From the NCBI GenBank assembly GCA_016218665.1, contig JACRDI010000042.1, positions 62,001 to 126,000 on the forward strand: DNA of 64,000 nucleotides, given 5' to 3'. Below are positions 37,071 to 43,811 of the stretch, in pieces; the first letter of the stretch is position 1, and each line of letters begins with the position of its first letter. Origin of the DNA: Desulfovibrio sp. Lineage in GTDB: Bacteria; Desulfobacterota; Desulfovibrionia; Desulfovibrionales; Desulfovibrionaceae. The position numbers were made by a program, and so were the translations under genes. The notes under the pieces are model-generated. The model had not been told where the DNA came from. It saw only the letters and a list, made by a program, of their open reading frames with translations, and searched no databases.

Positions 37071-37415
37071 ATGAGAGTTAAGCGTGGAGTTGCCGCTCAC
37101 CGTCGGCACAAGAAGTACCTGAAAATGGCCAAGGGCTACATCGGCGCGGGCTCCCGCCTGTACCGCACCGCCCGCGAGCGTGTTGAGCGCGCCCTGTGTT
37201 TCGCCTTCCGCGACCGCAAGCAGAAGAAGCGCGACTTCCGTCGCCTGTGGATCGTGCGCATCAACGCCGGCGCCCGCATGAACGGCCTTTCCTATAGCAA
37301 GCTCATGGGCGGTCTGACCAAGGCCGGCATCGAGGTCAACCGCAAGATGCTGGCGGATCTGGCTGTGCGCGAGCCTGCCGTGTTCGCGCAGATCTGCCAG
37401 GCGGCCAAGGCATAA
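37071..37415 (+). CDS. rplT: 50S ribosomal protein L20
   Basis: A 114-residue basic protein: [23 protein letters not shown] at the start, then [30 protein letters not shown]20 assembles early on 23S rRNA and in other bacteria represses its own operon. The ATG follows a GGAGGA site. pheS begins four bases after the stop. Confidence 0.97.
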   Translation: MRVKRGVAAHRRHKKYLKMAKGYIGAGSRLYRTARERVERALCFAFRDRKQKKRDFRRLWIVRINAGARMNGLSYSKLMGGLTKAGIEVNRKMLADLAVREPAVFAQICQAAKA

Positions 37416-37419
37416 GCAC

Positions 37420-38472
37420 GTGAACGAGATGCTCAAGTCCTTCCTGGAAGGACTCGATGGCCTGACCCTGGAGTGTGAAGCACGCCGGGGTCAGGCTTGC
37501 AGTTTGAAGGACCTGGAGGCGCTGCGCGTCGAGTTTCTGGGCCGCAAGGGCAAGCTTGCCGCGGGCATGGGCGCGCTCGCCCAGATGGGCCCCGAGGACA
37601 AGCCCGCCGCCGGCAAGAAGGCCAACGAGGTCAAGAACGCCCTCACGGCGCTGCTTGAATCGCGCCAGGCCGAGCTTGAGGCCGAGGCCGCCCAGGACGC
37701 CCTGGCCGGGTTCGACCCCAGCCTGCCCGGACGCCGACCCGCCGCCGGAAGCCTCCACCCCGTCACCCTGGCCATGCAGGAAATCTGTGAAGTGCTCACC
37801 GGCCTCGGCTTTGAGGTGGTGGCCGGGCCGGAGGTGGAGAACGACTGGAACAACTTCGAGGCGCTGAACATGCCGCCGGACCACCCCGCGCGGGACATGC
37901 AGGACACCCTGTACGTCTCGGACACGGTGCTCCTGCGCACGCACACCTCGCCGCTGCAGGTGCGCACCATGCTCTCGCGCAAGCCCCCGGTGGCGGTCAT
38001 CGCTCCCGGCAAGGTCTACAGGCGCGACTCGGACATCACCCACACGCCCATGTTCCACCAGATCGAGGGGCTGCTTGTGGACAAGAATGTGAGCATGGCC
38101 GATTTGCGCGGCACGCTCACGGCCTTTGTGCGCCAGCTCTTCAGCGCGGACACGAAAGTCCGCTTCCGCCCCAGCTTCTTCCCCTTCACCGAGCCCAGCG
38201 CCGAGGTGGACATCTCGTGCATGCTGTGCGGCGGAGAGGGCCATGTGGCGGGCGAACCCTGCCGCGTGTGCAAGAAGACCGGCTGGGTGGAGATTCTGGG
38301 CTGCGGCATGGTGGACCCCAACGTGTTCCGTTCCGTGGGCTACGATCCGGAAGCCTACACCGGCTTCGCCTTCGGCCTGGGCGTGGAGCGCGTGGCCATG
38401 CTGAAGTACGGCATCGGCGACCTGCGCATGTTCTTTGAGAACGACGTTCGTTTCCTCGAACAGTTTTCGTAG
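37420..38472 (+). CDS. pheS: Phenylalanyl-tRNA synthetase alpha subunit
   Basis: Catalytic subunit (350 residues) of the alpha2-beta2 enzyme. An N-terminal coiled coil precedes the class II core with [30 protein letters not shown], the [17 protein letters not shown] motif, [17 protein letters not shown] and the motif 3 [22 protein letters not shown]. The start at GTG 37420 is weakly supported; an ATG nine bases later is possible. Closely follows rplT. Confidence 0.96.
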   Translation: MNEMLKSFLEGLDGLTLECEARRGQACSLKDLEALRVEFLGRKGKLAAGMGALAQMGPEDKPAAGKKANEVKNALTALLESRQAELEAEAAQDALAGFDPSLPGRRPAAGSLHPVTLAMQEICEVLTGLGFEVVAGPEVENDWNNFEALNMPPDHPARDMQDTLYVSDTVLLRTHTSPLQVRTMLSRKPPVAVIAPGKVYRRDSDITHTPMFHQIEGLLVDKNVSMADLRGTLTAFVRQLFSADTKVRFRPSFFPFTEPSAEVDISCMLCGGEGHVAGEPCRVCKKTGWVEILGCGMVDPNVFRSVGYDPEAYTGFAFGLGVERVAMLKYGIGDLRMFFENDVRFLEQFS

Positions 38473-38619
38473 CATCCAAGGCGCCCCGCGCCCGGCCTCT
38501 CGCCCCCCCATAACCGGGCGGCGAAGGGCGGGGCGCCGGGGCGCTGTCGTCTGAGCTGTCTTCTTGCCTGTCGTTTTACCGGGGTGCGATGAAGCCCCCT
38601 CAAGCCGCACGAGGCGGAT

Positions 38620-41058
38620 ATGCACATCAGTTTGCAGTGGCTGCGAGAGTTCGTCCCCTTCCAGGGCACCGTGCAGGAACTGGCCGAGCGCCTGACCATG
38701 CAGGGCCTGGAGGTCGAGGCCATCATCGACCCCTTCGAGGCCATCGCCTCCATCGTGGTGGGCCATGTGTTGGAGTGCGCCGACCACCCGGATTCCGACC
38801 ACCTGCACGTGTGCTCCGTGGACGTGGGCGGGCCCGAGGTTCTGCAGATCGTGTGCGGCGCGCCCAACGTGGCCAAGGGGCAGAAGGTGCCCGTGGCCCT
38901 CATCGGCACCACCATGCCCGGCGGCATGCAGATCAAGAAGGGCAAGCTGCGCGGCGTGGCCTCCCACGGCATGATCTGCTCCGAGCGCGAGCTTGGCCTC
39001 TCCGAGGACCACGAAGGCATCATGGTCCTGCCGGAAACCTTCGCCCCCGGCAAACTGCTGGTGGACGCCCTGGGCCTTGAGCGCGAGGTCATCGAGGTCT
39101 CCATCACGCCCAACCGCGCCGACTGCCTGTCCGTGCTGGGCATCGCCCGCGAGACCGCGCTGGGCTTCGGCCTGCCGCTGACCATGCCCGCGCTGAACCT
39201 GAAGGAAGACGCCAGCGCCGGCGACGCCAACACGGTCGTGCGCATCGACATCGCCGACGGCGAGCTCTGCCCGGTGTACCGCGCCCGCGCCCTCACCGGC
39301 GTGAAGATCGCCAAAAGCCCGGACTGGATGCGCTACCGGCTCATCGCCATCGGCCAGCGGCCCATCAGCAACATTGTGGACGTGACCAACTACATTTTGA
39401 TGGAGCTGGGCCAGCCCCTGCACGCCTTTGACAACAAGCTGCTCAAGGGCGGCGTCATCCGCGTCGCACCTGCCACCCCCGATCAGCAGGACGGGCAGAG
39501 CATCACCACCCTGGACGGCCAGGAGCGCAAGCTCCTCGCCAGCGACCTGCTCATCTGGGACGGCGAGCGCCCGGTGGCCCTGGCCGGCGTCATGGGCGGG
39601 GCCAATTCCAGCGTCAGCGACGAGACCACCGAGGTCTTGCTTGAGTGCGCCATCTTCCGGCCCGGCACCATCCGCAAAACCGCCCGCAGGCTGGCCTTGC
39701 CGAGCGAGGCCTCCTACCGATTTGAAAGGGGCGTGGACCAGGTGGGCTCGCTCTTCGCCCTGGAGCGCGCGGCCCAGCTCATGGCCGAGGTCTCCGGCGC
39801 CAGGGTGCTCACGGGCATCGCCATGGCCGAGCCCAAGCCCTGGGCCGAGCGCAGCCACGGCTTCCGCATCGACCGCTGCAACGCGCTCCTGGGCCTTTCC
39901 CTGACCCCGGAATTCTGCAAGACCACCCTCACCGGCCTGGGCTGCACCGTCGATGACAGCAACGCTGCCAACTGGCGCGTCACCTCGCCCCCGCACCGCC
40001 TGGACCTGGAGCGCGAGGTGGACCTGTTCGAGGAGTGCGGCCGCGTGCATGGCCTGGACCGCATCCCCGCCGTGCTGCCGAGGATTTCCAAGTCCCTGGA
40101 CTCCGTGCAGATGCGCGACACCGAGTTCGGCTTCCTGCAGCGCCTCAAGGCCTGGGCCGTGGGCGCCGGCCTGCGCGAGGCCATCAACTACAGCTTTGTG
40201 GGCACCGACGACCTGGACCGCCTGAACCTGCCCGTCGAAGGCCGCATCACAATCGCCAACCCGCTGTCCGAGGACCAGAACGTGCTGCGCACGGAGATCG
40301 CCCCCGGCCTGCTGAACAACGTGCGCCACAATCTGGCCCAGGGCAACGCCAGCTTGCGCCTGTTCGAGGTGGCCAAGGCCTTTGTCGAGGACACCACGAG
40401 CGACACCGGCGCGCGCGAGAACTCTCGCTTAGGGATGCTGGTGCACGGCGCGCGGCACAGCCAGGAATGGCCGTGGGAGCAGGGCGAGGCCGACTACCTG
40501 GACGTGAAGGGCCTGGTGGAGAACCTGCTGGCGCACCTGCGCTTGGGCCCGGCCAGCTTCATCCTTGAGCCCGCGCACCCCTACCTGGAGCCCTGCGTGC
40601 GGGTGGAGGTGGCCGCGAAGTCCGGCGTGCGCCTGGTTGGCCGCATGGGCCGGGTGCAGCCCAAGATCGCCGACGCCTACCACGCCCGCAAGGACATCTG
40701 GCTGGCGGACATGGACGCCGATCTGCTTCGCGAGCTCTCCCGCGCCACCAAGCCCAGCTTCAAGAGCCTGCCCAAGTTCCCGCCCGTGCGGCGCGACGTG
40801 ACGGTCATCTGCCCGGCCACGCTGCACGCCGAGGCCATCGAGGCGGCCGTGCTGGAGATCAAGCCCAAGAACCTGGAGAGCCTGGCCCTGGTGGCGGTCT
40901 ATGCCCCCGAAGGCCCGGCCGACGGGAAGGGCGAGCGCAACCTGACCTTCCGCCTCACCTACCGCCACGCGGACCGCACCCTGGTGGACAAGGAAGTGGA
41001 CAAGGAGCACGGCAAGGTGCTTTCCGGCCTGCCGCAAAAGCTGCCGGTGCGCATCTAG
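38620..41058 (+). CDS. pheT: Phenylalanyl-tRNA synthetase beta subunit
   Basis: Beta subunit of 812 residues: EMAP-like tRNA-binding domain near residues 40-150 (VVGHVLECADHPDSDHLHVCSVDVG), the B3/B4 editing domain (PNRADCLSVLGIARE; RPISNIVDVTNYILMELGQPLHAFD), B5, the catalytic-like core and a C-terminal anticodon-binding FDX-ACB domain (KFPPVRRDVTVI; LTFRLTYRHADRTL). A 147-base gap after pheS is unusual for an operon but holds no obvious promoter. Last gene of the translation operon; a strong terminator follows. Confidence 0.96.
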   Translation: MHISLQWLREFVPFQGTVQELAERLTMQGLEVEAIIDPFEAIASIVVGHVLECADHPDSDHLHVCSVDVGGPEVLQIVCGAPNVAKGQKVPVALIGTTMPGGMQIKKGKLRGVASHGMICSERELGLSEDHEGIMVLPETFAPGKLLVDALGLEREVIEVSITPNRADCLSVLGIARETALGFGLPLTMPALNLKEDASAGDANTVVRIDIADGELCPVYRARALTGVKIAKSPDWMRYRLIAIGQRPISNIVDVTNYILMELGQPLHAFDNKLLKGGVIRVAPATPDQQDGQSITTLDGQERKLLASDLLIWDGERPVALAGVMGGANSSVSDETTEVLLECAIFRPGTIRKTARRLALPSEASYRFERGVDQVGSLFALERAAQLMAEVSGARVLTGIAMAEPKPWAERSHGFRIDRCNALLGLSLTPEFCKTTLTGLGCTVDDSNAANWRVTSPPHRLDLEREVDLFEECGRVHGLDRIPAVLPRISKSLDSVQMRDTEFGFLQRLKAWAVGAGLREAINYSFVGTDDLDRLNLPVEGRITIANPLSEDQNVLRTEIAPGLLNNVRHNLAQGNASLRLFEVAKAFVEDTTSDTGARENSRLGMLVHGARHSQEWPWEQGEADYLDVKGLVENLLAHLRLGPASFILEPAHPYLEPCVRVEVAAKSGVRLVGRMGRVQPKIADAYHARKDIWLADMDADLLRELSRATKPSFKSLPKFPPVRRDVTVICPATLHAEAIEAAVLEIKPKNLESLALVAVYAPEGPADGKGERNLTFRLTYRHADRTLVDKEVDKEHGKVLSGLPQKLPVRI

Positions 41059-41069
41059 TCGCAATCAGA

Positions 41070-41119
41070 ACGAATCCCGCACAGGGAATGAAGAAGGGGA
41101 GTCCGCGAGGGCTCCCCTT
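41070..41119 (+). repeat. Left copy of an exact 50-bp direct repeat
   Basis: Identical to 41780-41829 (offset 710). It starts 12 bases after the pheT stop and contains the terminator stem. Together with the right copy it brackets the toxin-antitoxin genes. Confidence 0.95.
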
Positions 41120-41129
41120 TGTTTTGTTT
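41094..41129 (+). terminator. Terminator of the pheT operon
   Basis: 11-bp stem AAGGGGAGTCC / GGGCTCCCCTT (one G-U) closed by a GCGA (GNRA) tetraloop, then TGTTTTGTTT. The same stem is duplicated at 41804-41829, but there the T-tract is replaced by CAATTTCG. Confidence 0.88.
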
Positions 41130-41140
41130 GGGGTCAGGGG

Positions 41141-41169
41141 TGGACACATACTAAATTCAGGTATATATT
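41141..41169 (+). promoter_or_regulatory. Promoter of the toxin-antitoxin module
   Basis: TGGACA at 41141-41146, 17-base spacer, TATATT at 41164-41169. The expected start of transcription (about 41176) coincides with the A of the toxin ATG, so the mRNA is probably leaderless. Confidence 0.6.
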
Positions 41170-41175
41170 GCTGTC

Positions 41176-41454
41176 ATGGCATGGACGGTGGAGCTCTCTA
41201 AGCGCGCGGCCAAGACGCTGCCCCGGTTGCCGAAGTCCATTGCCCTTGCGCTGGGCCTGCTGCTGCGCGAAATGGAGACCGCCGGGCCCGTGCGCGGAAA
41301 TTGGAGCAACTATGGCAAGCTGGGGCCGGGCAGGCACCACTGCCATTTGAAGAAAGGCAAACCGACCTATGTGGCTGTGTGGATCGAAGTCCAGGGCCGG
41401 GTCAAGCTCATAGAGGTGACGTATGTTGGAACGCACGAAGGCGCACCCTACTGA
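41176..41454 (+). CDS. RelE/HigB-like toxin
   Basis: A 92-residue protein of the RelE-fold (cytotoxic translational repressor) type: MAWTVELSKRAAKTLPRLPKSIALAL matches the N-terminal strand-helix of the family, and a GNWSNYGKLGPGRHHCHLKKGKPTYVAVWIEVQG stretch the C-terminal sheet, with several basic residues where RelE-type toxins cut mRNA on the ribosome. There is no ribosome-binding site, consistent with a leaderless message. The next gene, an HTH protein, begins inside its 3' end; toxin-first order is typical of HigBA. Confidence 0.85.
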   Translation: MAWTVELSKRAAKTLPRLPKSIALALGLLLREMETAGPVRGNWSNYGKLGPGRHHCHLKKGKPTYVAVWIEVQGRVKLIEVTYVGTHEGAPY

Positions 41455-41770
41455 TTGCGTGGAGCTGCGGTTCGTGGTGCCTGCGTCCAAGGCAGACGCC
41501 GTGCGCCGGGCGGTTGCGCCGTTTATTGCCGATGCCGAGGCCGGGGTGCCCTGGCGCGAGGCGCTGGTCATTGCGGATGCGGAACTGCCCGGGGCCATGG
41601 TCAAGGGCGGCCGCGTGAAGGAAGGGCTGACCCAGGCGCAGCTGGCCGCGCTGGTGGGCATCCCGCAGCGGCACGTGTCGGAAATGGAGCACGGCAAGCG
41701 GCCCATTGGCAAGGAAATGGCCAAGCGGCTGGGCAAGGCGCTTGGGGTCGGCTACAAGGTTTTCTTGTAG
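41423..41770 (+). CDS. HTH antitoxin of the RelE/HigB-like pair
   Basis: A 115-residue protein whose C-terminal half is an XRE-type helix-turn-helix (GLTQAQLAALVGIPQRHVSEMEHGKRPIGKEMAKRLGKALG); the N-terminal half (VELRFVVPASKADAVRRAVAPFIADA) presumably neutralises the toxin. The ATG overlaps the toxin gene by 32 bases and has GAGG six bases upstream. The HTH probably binds the module promoter. The right 50-bp repeat begins nine bases after the stop. Confidence 0.85.
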   Translation: MLERTKAHPTDCVELRFVVPASKADAVRRAVAPFIADAEAGVPWREALVIADAELPGAMVKGGRVKEGLTQAQLAALVGIPQRHVSEMEHGKRPIGKEMAKRLGKALGVGYKVFL

Positions 41771-41779
41771 GCTCATCGC

Positions 41780-41829
41780 ACGAATCCCGCACAGGGAATG
41801 AAGAAGGGGAGTCCGCGAGGGCTCCCCTT
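41780..41829 (+). repeat. Right copy of the 50-bp direct repeat
   Basis: Exact copy of 41070-41119, including the 11-bp GNRA-capped stem but without a good T-tract. It separates the antitoxin from the AT-rich metallo-beta-lactamase-fold gene. Confidence 0.95.
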
Positions 41830-41863
41830 CAATTTCGCTGGTCAAGCAATATTGTCCACGCGA

Positions 41864-42643
41864 CTATAAAGACCAAGTCAGGCTATTGTCATTTCTTGTT
41901 GTTAATACATAGCGAGTCTCGCCATTGAATGTTATTCCGGAGGCATGCTTGTTGTATTTATTTGTTGTTTCCTGCGTCGCATGTTGTACATTGCTATCAG
42001 AAAATATAAAACATTTTGGTTTGCAGTAGCTGAATACCGCTTCGCAGTATCCGTTTTCTCTGCCATGATGTGATGCAATGAAATAGTCTACGTCAGAAAT
42101 GTCAGCTCTAAATGTGTCGTTTTTTAGTAGGTTCTCCCACCCAGCAGTTTCAACGTCTCCAGGTATAATAAATTTTGTGCCAGAACACTTAATAACTGTT
42201 ACAAGACTAATATTGTTGGTGTCTGAAAACTCTGCTCCATACTTGTTGCAGTAACAAGTGTATGAGACATTTGGGAATGCTGGGTTGTCTTCTGGGCGCA
42301 CGTCTGTAGCGTATGTGTTTATGAGGCCGAGCATCGATTGCATTGAATCAGTTATATATCCAGTATCTTGTTTAATTTTTCGAAGTTGCTCGGCGGTGAC
42401 TGATCTATTTCTGTGTAAAATTTTGATTGTGAATTTGGAAATAATATTTGGAAGATCACTGATGTGATCTTCGTCATAATTTGTTATAAACAACCTGTTT
42501 ATTGTCTTTATGCCTTGTGAATATAAAATCGTTGCCGGGTTGCACCAGTCTGAGTGCCCACAATCCCATAAAATTACATTTCCGTTTTCATGAACCAGCG
42601 ATATGCATTGTCCATGTCCAACATCGTGAATAGTTAGTTTCAT
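41864..42643 (-). CDS. ComEC-like metallo-beta-lactamase-fold protein
   Basis: A 259-residue cytoplasmic protein with the MBL core typical of ComEC-associated hydrolases: IHDVGHGQCISLVHENGNVILWDCG (strands and Asp27), TNYDEDH at 54-60, Asp163 in IIPGDVE, SHHG at 191-194 and His221. The usual first metal ligand His of HxDxDH is replaced by Asn55, a substitution that seems shared by stand-alone relatives. It may be a nuclease or phosphodiesterase; the substrate is unknown. The gene is clearly AT-rich. It overlaps the upstream membrane-protein gene by four bases, so the two act together. Confidence 0.82.
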   Translation of the reverse strand: MKLTIHDVGHGQCISLVHENGNVILWDCGHSDWCNPATILYSQGIKTINRLFITNYDEDHISDLPNIISKFTIKILHRNRSVTAEQLRKIKQDTGYITDSMQSMLGLINTYATDVRPEDNPAFPNVSYTCYCNKYGAEFSDTNNISLVTVIKCSGTKFIIPGDVETAGWENLLKNDTFRADISDVDYFIASHHGRENGYCEAVFSYCKPKCFIFSDSNVQHATQETTNKYNKHASGITFNGETRYVLTTRNDNSLTWSL

Positions 42644-43194
42644 CTCTCTTCCTCTGTCGTTCTCGAAGATGTGTTGGACTTACTGATGCCCCATGTCGTT
42701 TTAGCAATTTCTTCAACTCTGATATAAAATTTATCAACGTTAAATCCAGCTATATATGATATCGCAAGAGCGCCATATATGTTTGTAGGTTCTGCGCTGA
42801 CGGCGAGGATCAAAAGGCCAGCCCGGACGAAAATATAGGCAGCAATGCCCGCTAGTGCGCTTGTGATTGGCCTCAAAAAGTACCACGTGTGCCAATTAGT
42901 ATCCCATCGAGTGTATACACACCTGTTAAGATAAACTGCCCGGAGGCAATATGTTATCCCAGCAAGATTTCCTGTGAGCATACATTTAAACCCGAGATCG
43001 TGACCTTGGAGCCAAATAGGCAACATGTCTTGGAGCATTGCACACCATGAGACAGCGAGTACACCCAGCCAGATTAATAAGTATAAAACAACTAGCGCCA
43101 TTATTGCCCACTTAAGTTTTGGTTTATAAACATGTATTCGATGACAATTAAATCTGTCAAGATCTCCTCCCCCCTCCCCCTTCCCCCCCGCCAT
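42640..43194 (-). CDS. Unknown multi-pass membrane protein paired with the MBL-fold gene
   Basis: A 184-residue protein. A short N-terminal Gly-rich stretch is followed by a strong membrane segment (WAIMALVVLYLLIWLGVLAVSW, about 29-50), a weaker one near 70-90, and two more near 110-133 and 138-150 (ALAGIAAYIFVRAGLLILAVSA; YGALAISYIAGF). The end YIAGFNVDKFYIRVEEIAKTTWG is amphipathic. I do not recognise a named family; the layout is like small 3-4 TM membrane effectors of defence systems. AT-rich, overlaps the MBL gene by four bases. The start is ten bases from the divergent MerR-type gene. Confidence 0.75.
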   Translation of the reverse strand: MAGGKGEGGGDLDRFNCHRIHVYKPKLKWAIMALVVLYLLIWLGVLAVSWCAMLQDMLPIWLQGHDLGFKCMLTGNLAGITYCLRAVYLNRCVYTRWDTNWHTWYFLRPITSALAGIAAYIFVRAGLLILAVSAEPTNIYGALAISYIAGFNVDKFYIRVEEIAKTTWGISKSNTSSRTTEEER

Positions 43195-43204
43195 TTCCTC
43201 TGCT

Positions 43205-43783
43205 ATGACTTTAACTATGGAAGCAGGCGCGAAGGGAAAGACCTATAAAATCGGGCAGGCGGCCAAGCTGTTGGACGTCAAGCCCTTTGTGCTGCGCTTC
43301 TGGGAGGGCGAGTTCAAGGACGTGCTCGTCCCCGTGCGCACCCCCAGCGGCCAGCGCGCCTACACCGAGGCCAACGTGGCCCTGGTGCGAGAGATCAAGC
43401 GCCTGCTCTACGACGAAGGTCTGACCATCGACGGCGCCAAGAAGCGCCTGCGCGAGTCCAAGGGCAGGCCGACGGGCAAGCCGGGGGGCAGTGGCCTTGG
43501 CAAGCCGACGGCCACGGCCGAGCCCGCGCCGCCCCTCGCCGCCGTCCCTGGCGTTCAGCCCAGCCTGCTGGACGCGCCCCCCGGAACATCCATGCCAGAG
43601 CAGGGCGCGCCGGACCCTGCGACCCAGGGGACCCTCGCCGCCGCGCAGGCGGCCGCCCAGGCCGCAGGGCAGGAGGCCGCCCACGCCAAGGCCCGCGCCG
43701 AGGCCCTGGCCGCGACCCTCTCCGAAGCCGCCAGCGAACTGCAAGCAATCCGCGCCCTGCTGGCCAAAGGTCCGGCACACTAG
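43205..43783 (+). CDS. MerR family transcriptional regulator
   Basis: A 192-residue protein with an N-terminal winged HTH (TYKIGQAAKLLDVKPFVLRFWEGEF; PSGQRAYTEANVALVREIKRLLYDEGLTIDGAKKRL) and a long Ala/Pro-rich tail ending in a helix (ALAATLSEAASELQAIRALL). No metal-binding Cys. Start at 43205 or 43217; neither has a recognisable ribosome-binding site, and the AT-rich accessory patch ends right here, so the native leader may have been cut by the insertion. Confidence 0.88.
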   Translation: MTLTMEAGAKGKTYKIGQAAKLLDVKPFVLRFWEGEFKDVLVPVRTPSGQRAYTEANVALVREIKRLLYDEGLTIDGAKKRLRESKGRPTGKPGGSGLGKPTATAEPAPPLAAVPGVQPSLLDAPPGTSMPEQGAPDPATQGTLAAAQAAAQAAGQEAAHAKARAEALAATLSEAASELQAIRALLAKGPAH

Positions 43784-43811
43784 CGCGCCAGCCAAAACAG
43801 GAGGCCCCCCC

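Noticed and set aside
37336-40329. Very long minus-strand open frame (997 codons) opposite pheS-pheT
   Set aside because: Antisense shadow of GC-rich coding sequence; no family features, low-complexity Gly/Ala/Gln/His composition, no ribosome site.
41864-42643. Calling the MBL protein a beta-lactamase or ComEC itself
   Set aside because: No signal peptide and no ComEC membrane domain; only the hydrolase fold is shared.
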